From: Ramazzottius varieornatus
Taxonomy: Eukaryota > Tardigrada > Eutardigrada > Parachela > Ramazzottiidae
Reading direction: 5' to 3'
Length of the DNA stretch: 64,000 nt
Assembly (NCBI GenBank): GCA_001949185.1
Contig: BDGG01000003.1
Span: 1,507,270-1,571,269, forward strand
Both the position numbers and the translations under genes were made by a program. Below, one piece after another: positions 12,002-23,507 of this stretch. The notes beneath the pieces were generated by a model. That model was not told the origin of the DNA. It searched no databases and was given only the letters and a program-made list of their open reading frames with translations. The stretch's first letter is position 1; the number at the start of each line of letters is the position of its first letter.

Positions 12002-12507
12002 CTGTAAAATCTCGTTCAACTCGACGAAAGAAATGCCCTACCCGCGCATTCCTACCCAGGATCGTGGATAGTATTTACGGAGAGAATGGAGTTGAAACCT
12101 GATTCCATGACGTATCTTGACGTCACAACATTCCTGTCAGACCAACGGCAGCCATGTGTACCGTCGTACTTGACTTTAGTCGTAGTCACTTGTCTGCACA
12201 ATGTGATTCGTTCTTGTCTTGCGTTCACAAGATCAGTTCCTTGGCATCATTTTGAACCCAAGGAAGTGCAGATCTGACAGCGGACTGCAGAGTTATGTTC
12301 CTGCGAACGACGCGGGTGAAAACTGGATTTTTCGGTCGGTCTTCACCAGTCGACTTGAGTCAATCAAGGACCACTTCCTATTGGATGGTCATTTAATATG
12401 GGATCGGCTGATCGGTTTCCACGCTGTTCAGTAAATACTATCCACGATCCTGGGTAGAAATGCGCGGGTAGGGCATTTCTATCGTCGAGCTGAACAAGAT
12501 TTTACAG
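12002..12507. mobile_element. TA-flanked non-autonomous inverted-repeat element (MITE-like), element 1
   Basis: The first 80 bp (CTGTAAAATCTCG... to about 12080) return as a reverse complement at 12431-12507 with only about four mismatches. TA dinucleotides stand outside both ends (12000-12001 and 12508-12509), as expected of Tc1/mariner-type insertion. The 506 bp element has no transposase frame, so it would depend on an enzyme encoded elsewhere. Confidence 0.8.
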
Positions 12508-12509
12508 TA

Positions 12510-13113
12510 CGAGGGAGAGGTTATCGAGTGGGCCACATCATTTTGGGTTTATGGAGTGGGCCACCGCAAAAATAGCTGTGGTATAGGGTGGCACCACACA
12601 CAATGCACTTGTTCAACTGGCGGTTCGAGCTACACCGCAGGTTTAGATTTGTGGTATGTTGCTTACGGTCCAGCTTTGAACTGCAGCTTCAACCGTTAGC
12701 TGCTTTTGGGCTTCTGCAGCACTGACGAGCTTGGGAGACGACATGCTTGAGATGAATGAGAGAATGTCCTCAGAAACGATTCCGTATGCTTGTTTTGTAA
12801 ATTTGGCCCTGCTGTACAATTCAGTTTTGCTGAGTGAGTCACTCGGAAAGGCGACAGCAGCGCCTCTTGTGGCCTCTCTACTATTTTATGCTCAGGCTTT
12901 TTAACATGGGATGCGATCATTTTCCAGATCGGGCATCTCATCTTGAGCATCTGAATTTTGCTCTGCTAATGACCTGTGCACAAACATACAAAAAGATATT
13001 CTCTAGCGTTTCATCAGAAAACTTTACGGAAATAGTGGATAGTTAGCGAAAAAACTGACTGGCCCACTCCATAACTCCAAAGTGGTGTGGCCCACTCGAC
13101 AACCTCTCCCTCG
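12510..13113. mobile_element. TA-flanked non-autonomous inverted-repeat element (MITE-like), element 2
   Basis: Terminal inverted repeats of about 54 bp begin CGAGGGAGAGGTT and end AACCTCTCCCTCG, and include the block GAGTGGGCCAC on each arm. TA flanks both ends (12508-12509 and 13114-13115). The left TA is shared with element 1, so the two abut exactly. No transposase frame is present in the 604 bp. Confidence 0.8.
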
Positions 13114-13376
13114 TAAACTAGTTTCTATTCAAACTTGAAAACCGTTTCGAATATCGTTCGAGCACCAGGCTTCCTGATTAACACAGACACGATTTACGCA
13201 CCGATGACCAAACTGCCAATTTTAGCCTTTCTTAGCAGGTCGCACGAGACAACTGCGTTATTTTCGATATTAGGCCGGATAAATCATCCGTCCATCGCTG
13301 CTTCGAGGCTCGACGCGAATACGCGATTACTTCTAAACTTTAAATAGTCTGAGTCTCGATTGTCAATAGTTGAAGT

Positions 13377-16300
13377 ATGCAGAATGAAGTTGGGAGCGAT
13401 GGATGGGCCGAGGCACCGTCACATGGATCATCGTCCTCGCTGGAGTTCAGAAATCTCTGCCAGATCTTGGATCCGTCAGAAGCGAAGGCGCTCTTTTGGC
13501 ACAGTACCATCGACAGAAAAGCTCGTACCGTTACGTTCTTCCAAGTCCAATGTCCATCCACGAAGCCCCGCATCCCCAGATGCATCCGCCTCACCAAAGA
13601 GAGGACTGTATGGCACCGTGAAGTGCTGGAAGCCAGTGTATTCCTCAACGAGAAACAGCAGCCCGCATCCTTCGTCCGGTCCATCCTTGGAAAAAGTTAT
13701 GTGGACTCTGTAGAAGGCCTGACGGAGCTCCTGAAAGCCGTTGAAACTTCGGAGATACCGGCGGGCAGTAAAGTGATTATCAGAAGCAGGGCGGAAGAAG
13801 TTAATGCCAGGTACGTATAGTGTATGTGGAACAAAACTACCGTGTGAACTATCGTATCTCTTTGTGCGTTCCTGACGTCAGCTGGTCGTGGAGTTACTAT
13901 TGGTCAGCGTGTTCTCCGCCAATCACGCACCTGACGTAATGCGTTGTCTAGCGTAATTAGCTCTCGGGCTTTTTCTCTTACTGTAGGCTGGAAGCAAGTC
14001 GAACAGCGGAGAAGTTAAATGCCATCCTGAACAAAGCCAAATACCCACCGAGTTCTCCGCCAGCGTCGCAACCCTTAGCAGACGCAGACAAGAGAAATTT
14101 CCAACACAAAACGGGCTCTCGCAGAAGGAGAGAACTGGCTTGTGCGCAACAAGTGGATGATCCTGAGGTTCCTCCTCAAGTCGGCCCTCTTATTTCTCAA
14201 GCGCCTGCCCAAGTCAAAGTTTCTCCTTTACGTGATGGAACAAGCGAGAAACATGCCCCAGCCGACGAAGCAGCTCGTGCTGGACCTGACATTATCACGA
14301 TAGATGCCAGTGATGATGATGAGGGAGTGCCACCGAGGAAGAAAACGGCTCAGCGACCCGGAAATGCACGGGGAAATTTTCTCGATAACTTGATTACGCG
14401 CTGTTTGGACAACGATCCACCCGTACGCCCAGGTCCCACTTTGGTCTACATCATACCGAAAAATGCGCCGAAGCCGGTCAGAGCATTGCCGATAAGCGGT
14501 AAGTTCGCGGCTGTTATCCATATCATATAAAACTTTAAAATTAACTTAAGAAAATCTGTTTCCTTGCAGATTCGACGCAACAGAAGTTGCCAACACTGCT
14601 ACCAAAAAGAAACGCGAACCCGCCTTCAGGTGCCTTCGATGGGTTGGGTGTTCCTGCGCAAGCGAACGTCTACATTCCTCTCGTCGTTCCACCTTCAGCC
14701 GGACAGCCCATCGGATTACGAACTGATAAGGTGACCAATGTCACCAGTTTCGTGCTACCTTCCCCACGGACACCGAGTACCTTTCCGAAGGTCCCTGCCG
14801 ATGTCAGTCCGGGAGGGAGCAACACCACTGAAACACCTTCACGACTTAACGGAACACTGGAAGGCGCTACCATGAGTTCTTCAGCGACCGGCAGTACCGA
14901 AGCTAATCCGTCGCGGCTCGACCAGCTACGTAGTATACCCCCTCCTGCTGAACATCTTCCGAGGTCGACCCTTTCCACGGCATCATCATTTCGGCTGGAC
15001 CAGACACTGGATAGTCTTACGCCGAGCTTCTTAGTTCAAAATGAACCGAAGACGAGCAAGGTGCCCGTAGGAACGAGTATGAGTGTGTCCGCGAAAGACA
15101 TCGTGGCGCAGATACCGTCGGTGCCGAAGGTTTCTGACAGTGACTGGGGTGTTGTCGACCTGATGGAAAAATACTATTGGGTCACTCCTGGGCCAGGCCA
15201 AGTACTCCTGGTCACAGGATCTCACATTTACATTTACGCATCGACCCTCGTGGAGCTCAAACACCAGTACGGCCCGCCGAAGGAACGGAAGGTGAACAAG
15301 TACGTCGACCACCTGGTCCAGCATCTGGTCGGTGGATGGGACAACGTTCTGAAATACCGGAAGAGACATGTTGGAGTCCTGTGCATAATGGGTGCCAAAT
15401 TTATTGACTCAATAATCAGTATGCAGTCGCCTTACCACCTTTTCTGCAGTGCCACAATCTGACCCATCATTGTTTTTCAGAACACGTGGAAGACGTATTC
15501 AAGACCGGAATTCACAAACCCAGACTTTTGAAATACCTGAACCAACGCATGAAGCTCTACGAACAAAGAAAGAAAGCGAAGAAAGCAAAATTGAAGGCGA
15601 AACGTGCCAAAAAGCCGAATGAAACTCCCAGTGAGAAACTAGTCGACGCGGTAGAGAACGAAGAGGATGAACACCAGCTTGGTCAGGAAACGGAAATTGC
15701 AGAGGACAAACAAGACGTGGATGTCGCAAAGAGAAGAAGTAACCGATACCGCTTGCCACAAAACGATCTTTCTCTGTCGTTATTCTTGCAGGCTTCAGTA
15801 CCAATCAAGTGTTGTAGGGTTTTTGGAGAACTGTTACTGGACTACGCCAGGAGATGGGAAAGTCCAGCTTTGTCCCGGTTACGACGTGTACGTTTACCAG
15901 CAGAGCCTCAAAGATTTCAGCGACCTCTACGGTCCCACACAAGTTCGGCGAGATAAACATTATGGATTGCGCTGGAGTAAGTATGCTGAATGTCTCCTTG
16001 TGCATCTCAGTGGCGGATGGGATAATGTTATCAACGACACCAGACCGTGTGCCGGCAGCAGGTCCCTGCTGGGTTCTGACGTGCACCACGCCGTTTCAGG
16101 TATAGTAAATGAGAGTCGTTTGTACAGGACAGTGTACATCTGTTTGAGCGTAACGTTAATGCTGGTTGTTTTCAGGACACATCAAAGAGCTTTTCGGCAA
16201 CGAGGGCGATATAGAACACTTTGCAAAGAAAGTGGGCAAGGCATGGTTCGCTTCCGTGTCCCAAGGTAAGAAGCAAAGCAGCTCAAGACATGGGAGGAAA

Positions 16301-17632
16301 AACACCAAGAAGGCTGCCTCCGACCAACCTGCCGCAGAACCGACCGAAAACTTTTCCGGTAAATTGGTGAATTTTGTTCGAAATATCTCCAAGATCAAGG
16401 TGTCACCGTATCACCTTGCTGTTTGATAGTTTATTTGGATACCTGTTATTGGAAGACGCGAGGAGAAGACAAGGTTCCCCTCCATCCAGGCTTTGAGATT
16501 TACATCTACCCCGCAATTCTTGATGAGCTTAAGAACCAGTACGGGCCCGGCACTCCCCATCCTGGACCTCATGTTTGGAGTAGATACGCTATTTACTTGT
16601 TCGTGCACCTCGTTGGCGGATGGGATAACCTGATGAAGTACAAGCGACACGGAGCGGGGGTGGGCAGGATGATGGATGACGACTTTTTTTACGCTATGCT
16701 TGGTAGGCCTATCGTTTCTTCTCAGCGTACGGCATGGTACCAAAAAACTTGCTATCCTATCGTTTAGGGCATATGCGCGAGCTCTTCAAAATCAAGATGA
16801 CAAAGCGAGAGCTTGTGACGAAGTTGGATCAAAGTCTGCAGGAATACCGTCAACACCGATACAACCCTACGCCTACACCAAAGGCGGAAAACTATCCGGA
16901 AAGTGGAACAGACTCTGAGCTCGAAGATTCACCCGATCTTGAACGGGACATCAGAAAAGTTCAGAAAATTACACCGCCTCGATCAAAACTCACAACTGGT
17001 AAGAACTAGGTTCCCAAGTTAAATCTAATCCAGGACGTGTTAAAAAGTCTGTTTTTCTGGAGTTTCTCAAAAGACGTCGTCGACCTTGCGGGAAGGACGA
17101 GCAGTTGTACCAAAGATTATCAAACAAGCTCGCCGGTCTCGTGGGGAGCGGGGAGAAGGTTGGGACAAGTACTACTGGGCCACTTGGGCTGAAGGGAGGG
17201 TGCCTCTGTGCCCGAACTATGGGATATTCATCGACCAGAGAGTTCTCGAGGAGATTGTCCAACAGTTCGGTCCCAAACAGCATGCCATGACGCAGTGGAG
17301 TAAGTATGCGTGCCGTCTTGTAGACCATCTCGTCGGTGGATGGAAGACGTACGTGAGGGACAGGCCAGCTGTCACGATAATTATTGACAAGGTCCTTGGG
17401 GAGGATTTCAGCGACGCGGTCATTGGTAAGTAGAGTTTTGAGGTGATCTTAAAGTGGGAAGTGCTACAAGGAAATTAATCATGGTAAATGTTTTTTAGAG
17501 CACGTAGAGCAGGTTTTCGAAGTCGAGATCGACAAAGGCCAGTTCATGGCGAGGATGAATAGCAAATTATATCGCCTTCGAAACAAACTGCGGAAACAGT
17601 CGACGGATGATCCATCAATCTTCCCAATTTAG
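13377..17632 (+). CDS. Cluster paralogue B: N-domain plus four BEN-like repeats (1172 aa)
   Basis: Ten exons join in one open frame: 13377-13810, 13987-14498, 14570-15418, 15481-15738, 15818-16099, 16176-16358, 16430-16702, 16768-16998, 17063-17425, 17499-17632. Exon 1 is the cluster N-domain (about residues 20-125). Exon 2 is a low-complexity linker with CAQQVDDPEVP and a hydrophobic-acidic motif, IITIDASDDDEG, like a SUMO-interacting motif. Four repeats follow. Each has a YW-x-TPG start, a V-x-L-x-PG strand, a W-x-x-Y-x-x-x-L segment, GGWDN, and a [GK]H[VIM]-x-x-[LV]F tail. Each is split at the same point by a phase-1 intron. The layout resembles BEN domains, which bind DNA or chromatin, and human BEND3 also has four. 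The BEN assignment is from pattern memory only. Basic Lys-rich linkers suggest a nuclear protein. Confidence 0.75.
13873..13939. promoter_or_regulatory. Paired CRE-like sites in intron 1 of copy B
   Basis: Perfect TGACGTCA at 13873 and TGACGTAA at 13932, spacing 59 bp, the second followed by TGCG. CCAAT and ATTGG boxes lie between them. Confidence 0.5.
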
Positions 17633-17871
17633 GTTTTTCGTTAACCTTTTATAAGAACGAAGTTGATTGTTGGTTTTCGACACTTACTGCTCGGTACTTT
17701 GAGCCCGTGACACTGTATTCGGGGCTTCGGCAAAATGAAACAACATCATCACAGACGTACACAACCATATATTCCCATTCTGTCAATGTTGATTAATCCG
17801 CGGTGTCTTCCGAAAATGGCTGAGACGACTCTTCTACAACTTGCTTCAGTGGGTGTTCATGGTTGAACTTG

Positions 17872-18420
17872 TTATATGGCGCATTCAACCTCGTATAATA
17901 CTCGGCAACATCTTGGGTGATCAGGTCCATCCAGTCTGTCTTTTAGATCCTTGAATGTCGCACTGGCCGTTTCTGCGCTCAAGACCCAGCAGTCCCCCAT
18001 CAGATCATACCTGGAAATACGTGACGATACGACACTCTTGCACTCAAAGGAATTTTGGCGCGATCGACAAGACTTACAGATCGGTCGAGCAGTATTCAGG
18101 TTCCGCCAAGCGCAGTCCTCTCTGCAAGATTTCCTGCACGAACGTGTCGACATTTTCTGCAATCTTTCGCTGTCCATAAGGAATCTTACCCAGCGAGAAC
18201 ATTTCCATAACAAGATCCCGTAGGACCAAACATCGCTACTCTCGTTGAAAGTCGAACTGAGGAATGCGCTGGGCGACATCCATGGGATGGGCAGCGCAAT
18301 GCGAACCAGAATGTTCCGCGCTGCCAGATCTCGGTGCACAGTGGGTCGAGAAGCCAACAATGGGTCGAGAATACCGCGAGCTACGTGGTACGCGAAGTTC
18401 ATCAGGTCCTTCGTTGACAG
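17872..18420 (-). pseudogene. Tyrosine protein kinase gene fragment
   Basis: The minus strand encodes a kinase helix (HVARGILDPLLAS) and the tyrosine-kinase catalytic loop VHRDLAARNILV. It then jumps to PIPWMSPSAFLSSTFNESSD and VWSYGILLW, the segment after the activation loop. The DFG motif and activation loop between them are missing, and the frame shifts after WSYGILLW. The N-lobe and any receptor part are absent. It looks like the remnant of a receptor-type kinase gene lying between copies B and C. Confidence 0.65.
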
Positions 18421-18615
18421 TAGAGCTTGATCTCAGGTTTCAGCTGCCAGCTCTCCGTACTGATCATTGCTTTCCTTCTCGCATGCCACTCTGTTGAGAG
18501 GCAAGAGGTGTCCGTCCTGATCAACGCGCTAGGACAGTCCATTCTTTGAGAAAAGACTTGTCCGCGTCGGAGTTTTCTTGACTTCAGGGAATAAAGTTTT
18601 TACGTACGAGTACTC

Positions 18616-18637
18616 CTGTGCACGTGCACGTGCACGA
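18616..18637. repeat. (GTGCAC) short tandem palindrome upstream of copy C
   Basis: Three overlapping GTGCACGTGCAC units create two CACGTG E-box hexamers about 150 bp upstream of the copy C start codon. A promoter role is possible but unproven. Confidence 0.35.
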
Positions 18638-18779
18638 ACTACCTGGCAAAGAGCGGATACTGATTGGTTGATTTGCGATGGCTTATCGATAGCACAAAAG
18701 TCATTCCGTTACGTATAGCGCCGATCGTTTCGACTTTTCGTGGTCTTATTTCACAAGCTGCGATCGAGTATCTTGCATA

Positions 18780-21700
18780 ATGGACGGCGAACATGGAGTC
18801 GACGAGCACTGTGCTGAATCGGTTTACAGTTCGCCGTTATCGCTGGACTTCCGACGGCTGTGCCTTATCTTGGATCCGACGGAATCAAAGACGCCATCCT
18901 CCTGGCACAACATCGTCGACAGAAAAGCCCGCACAGTCACATTCTTGCAAGCCGATTTTGACCTTACTAAGCCATTCGTATCAAGGTGTGTTCGCCTTTC
19001 CTGTAACACATCTGCTGGTCATCATGAGATGCTGGAACCCATCGTACTTCTCGACGACCAGGAGCAGCCGACCTCTTTTGTGCGTTCAATCTTGGGGAGA
19101 AGCCATATTGACTCTGTGGAGGAGCTGACTACGCTTCTCAAGGCTGTTGAGACTGTGGATGTGTTCTCAGGCACTGACGAAATAGTCAGGAACGCAGTGG
19201 ACGACTTTGATGCCAGGTATGAACGCGCTGAACAGAATATCGTGTGTAGCGTTTCGTGGAAGTGTGACGTCAGTGTAGAGTACGCCTTGTCGTTCGGTTC
19301 TGTGGGTCAGTTTGACCGAAGTTGTGACGTCGTAGGATCCACTGTGCCGATTAACGTGTGCTTGTCTCTAGTTGTAGGCTTCAGTTGGATCCTGCAGTGC
19401 GGAAGCTGTTTGCTGCTTTGGATAAAGACAAATACCCATCGAAGAATCCATCAACAGTAAAACATTCAACGAACACAGACTACATGAATTATCTGTCACC
19501 ACGTAAGAAGACCTCTCGTAGAGCTAGGGAATGGGCCTGTGCGCAACAAGTGGACGAACCTGAGACACCTGCTCAACCTTCCCCAGCCATCTCCGAGGAA
19601 CCTGCTGATGTCGAGCCGGTATCCGAAGAACCTGAGATCTACACGATAAATGAAAGTGACGACGACGATTGGTTGCCTCCTGGGAAGAGAAAAAGTGATG
19701 GGTCAGCTGTGATGCGAGGATCTCCGCTCGCTGCGAGGTTGTCGAGAAACAGTAAGTTCGGTCATATCAATATCAGTACGTTTTTCGTCCATTTATATCG
19801 CACAATGTTGTTTAGTTTCAGGCTATCAGGAGAAGAAACTGCCAGCATTGCTGCCGAAAAGAAACCCAAATTTACCGACAGGGAGGTTCGATAAGGTCGG
19901 CGTTCCCGAACAGCCCAGTGTGCGCGTCTCGTTTCCGCGGACTACCCCTTCCCCTACCCAAAAGCCCAGCTCAGTACCAACCAAACATGTAAAATATGGT
20001 ATCAGCTCCGTGTTTGCTTCAATCCGAATGCGTCACACCTTTTCGAACGTCGTCGCTGATAAGCTTGTGGGTAAAAGTAATTCCCCAGAAGACTCAGCGA
20101 GGCTCAATCAGGCACTTCGTGGACCCATCGCGAGCTCTATTCAGAGCATACCAAAACCACACAAGGTGCCTGTCGGTACGAGTGTGACTGTATCCGTGAC
20201 GGACATTCTGGCGCAGATGCCGTCGGTAGCGACAGTGGCTGGAACCGGTGCGGGTATTGCGAGTTGATGGAGAAGTGCTACTGGAACACTCCCGGAGAAG
20301 GACAGATGCTCCTCATGCCAGGATCTCACATCCATATATACGCCTCAGTCCTCGAGGACCTGAAAAGCCGATACGGTCCCGCGAGGGAGCGGAAGGGTTA
20401 GAAATACCACCATCATTTGTTTCATCATCTCGCTGGTGGTTGGGACAAAGTCGTTAGATTCAAGAAGGAACTTATAGGGGTCGATTGGATACTGGGTCGA
20501 AAGTTCCTTGACGCTTTAGCAGGTATAACTCATTTCAATAATATTACACTGTGTGTTGTATTTTCAGCCGTAGCTGTTTTTGTTGTTTGTTGGTGTACCA
20601 TAACAGTCAACAGCCAGAATTTGAAGATCTAAGATATTGGGTAAGATACTCGTACTCGTATTGCGTGTTTGATGGGAGACTGTTCTTAGATCATGTGGAC
20701 GCCTTGTTCACCAGCAAGATGAACAGAGCCGAAACCAGGAGAATATTGAACAGATCCTTGCTGACATCTCAACGAGAAATGAAACCTGGAAAACGCAAGA
20801 GAGAGTCCACATCTGTGGGGAAGACCCGGAGCACGCATCAGACGGACGCGGAAGTGAGCGTAGACGATGATGAGGCTCAGCACGGTCCGCACAAGGAAGC
20901 CTCAGGCGTCTGACGACGGGCTCACAGAAGACTCTGAAGTTATCGCAAAGAGAAAAGGTATATGCGGTAACTTCTGTCTCGGTTTGGTGTTTAGAACGCT
21001 AACTGGTTTCATAACTGCGAGTTTTGAAGGGTTTTTGTCGACTTGCTACTGGACTACACCAGGGGATGGTAAAGTTCAGCTGTGTCCTGGTTTTGATGTC
21101 TATGTCTACCAGCAAAGCTTGACAGATTTCCGGCAGCAGTTCGGTCCTCTTGGCGCTCGTGGGGCTGCGTCGGCTTCTTGCTGGAGTAAATACTCCGCCA
21201 CTCTGCTTGCATACCTCAGTGGGGGATGGGACGTTGTCATCAAGGACAGAAGGCCATCGCAGGGACACAGGGCCATACTAGGTCCCGATGTCTTTCGAGC
21301 TGTGGCAGGTGGGCTGAGAGCTACAGTTTTATGACCATACGTTGCTGTTGATGCTCTCTTCTCGCACAGTGTGATGTTGTTTTGTGCTTTTCGCTGTTTG
21401 CTACGGGCATTTTATTTTTGTAAAACTTTTTCAGGCCACATCAAAGAGCTGTTCGGCGTCGAGAATGACATGGAGCATCCTGTTAACAGAGTGCGTTTGG
21501 CCTGGAGCAACTCCGTGTCACAAGTGAGGCCCAAGACCAAATCCTGCCTTGCCGACTCTCACGCAGAGAAGAGCCAAGTGTTTTCAGGTGCGTTTGAAAT
21601 TTTCAGTACGCGAATCAGGACACCCAAGTGGACGTTTCACTGGTCTTTCCAACACAGAATATTTGGCGACCTGTTACTGGAAGACGCCAGGTGCAGACAA

Positions 21701-22938
21701 AATTCCCCTGCACCCGGGCTTTGAAATCTATGTCTACCCGGCAATCCTGGAAGACCTCAAAACTCACTACGGACCCGGAACACCCCATTACGGCAAGGAT
21801 GGGTGGGGTAGATATGCGTCTCGTCTATTCGTAAACCTCGTCGGTGGATGGGACAACCTGATGAAGTATGAACGGCCCAACGTTAGCATCGGTAGAATGA
21901 TGGAGGGCGACTTTTTCTACGCTATGCTTGGTATGAATTCCACTTTTTCAGTGTACACGCAGTAAGAGAAAGTGCGAAGACACGCCTTGCTGACTGCTGT
22001 CTAACTTGCCCTTTAGGGCATTTGCGCGAGCTCTTCAAAACCAAGATGACAAAGCGAGAGTTTGCGGCGACGTTGGAGGGCATCTTTATGCATTTCCGCC
22101 GGTACCAATACCTTCCCGAACCACGGGCTGAAGCTGAGACCGAAGCTCAAGTTGATGATTGCCGCCAACCTGAGACTCAACGTAGACAGTCTGTCGCGAA
22201 TACCGAACCTGCCAACGTTTCCCCGAACAAAGGGAGCGCGCTCTCTCTTTTAGAACCCATTGGTAAGAGCTAAATTATAGTATTACTGAGCAGGGGTAAA
22301 AACTTAAGTGTAGGAAATGACAGGAAAAGTTTCACGTTATAGGTATGTACGAAGGACCATGCGGAGACCGGGGTGGGGGTTAGGACAAGTATTATTGGTC
22401 ATCTCCGGCCGATGATAGGGTACCTGGTGCCCCGGATACGGAATCTATGTGTACCGGAGAGTTCTCGAGGAGCTTGTGAAGGAGTTCGGCCCCAAACATT
22501 ATGGTAAAACCCAGTGGAAGCGGTATGCGTTTCGTCTTCTGAATCACCTTATTGGCGGCTGGCAGAGCTTTCTGAAAGACATGCCTGTAGCTATCCGTAG
22601 AACGAATAGCACGATAAGTTTATGGAAGGTTCTAGGGTTGGATTTCGGCCGCGCCCTATCAGGTATTGACACAACGAAAATTATTACACGTCCACGACTA
22701 TTGGTGACAGCTACAGTGGTGCTCAATGAATATTATGGGTTTTTGCAGAACATATCCAAACGGTTTTTGATATCGAGCTCGCGAGGAGCGAGGTTGTCGC
22801 GCAACTGAATTTCAGGTTGCATCAAAAACTTGGGAGCATGCGAAAGAAAGGGAAGAAACAGAAGAACATTGCGCTAGAGGATGCTCATTCACCGGAAGAT
22901 AGTGAGGAGAGGAGCGGTCTTCCGAGTGTGGTGGCGTA
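18780..22938 (+). pseudogene. Cluster paralogue C: four-BEN-repeat copy with several lesions
   Basis: The exon plan matches copy B one for one: 18780-19216, 19378-19751, 19822-20522, about 20690-20960, 21030-21308, 21435-21587, 21658-21930, 22017-22262, about 22333-22662, about 22750-22938. Exons 1, 2 and 5-8 are intact and in phase. They carry the N-domain, CAQQVDEPETP, the acidic motif IYTINESDDDDW, and repeats 2 and 3. Repeat 1 has a frameshift near 20240-20266 and an in-frame TAG at 20399-20401. Its tail exon is frameshifted near 20870-20930. Repeat 4 has TAG just before DKYYW and a 1-nt deletion after VP. Copies B and C match repeat for repeat, so C arose by duplicating a whole four-repeat gene. 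It is probably a pseudogene, though N-domain or repeat 2-3 products cannot be excluded. Confidence 0.7.
19265..19332. promoter_or_regulatory. Paired CRE-like sites in intron 1 of copy C
   Basis: Perfect TGACGTCA at 19265 and TGACGTCG at 19325, spacing 60 bp. Confidence 0.5.
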
Positions 22939-23507
22939 AAACGAGAATTCCATTTTTGGTCCAGCTGTTGGACTCTGACCATCTTTTACCGTCGTTTCTT
23001 TTGCTCCACTGAGTAACATTGTAGGAACTCGTCTTTTCCGAACCTCGGTGGATTTTAGACCGAACGCATCAACCTTTGCTCAATTGTCAATACAGTATTG
23101 TCCTAATAATGTTGATTCTACTGGAATTATCGGTTATTTGATAGAACTGTAGATTTCACGTGCCTTAACAGACTAGCCTTCAGTCCTTCACCGTACTACA
23201 TGATATGTATTGCTCGAACTGGCTGGATGTTTTCGTAACAACGTCCGAATGCATGCGGAAGTCCCACGCCATTTGGAGTCAGGACGGTGGTCAGTGACAT
23301 TGCCAGAAAACTGGTCCAGTGATGAGTGATCGACTGAAACTGCTGGCCTGCGCTGAATGTCTGATCGGTCTCTTTTTTTCTATACTGCATAGTGCTTACT
23401 GCTTAGCGCTTACTGCTGCGCATACATCCAGAATCTGACATCCATGCTTATCTTCTTGTATCATTCAAGAGTAAGCCCAATATTTTACGTCCACTGATCG
23501 CCAGAAG
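22939..23507. other. Intergenic, copies C to D
   Basis: No gene or repeat recognised. It should hold the copy D promoter, but no clear core element was identified. Confidence 0.4.

Noticed and set aside
20221-20266. A 40-bp intron to repair the copy C frameshift
   Set aside because: It would be shorter than any other intron here and would not remove the TAG at 20399.
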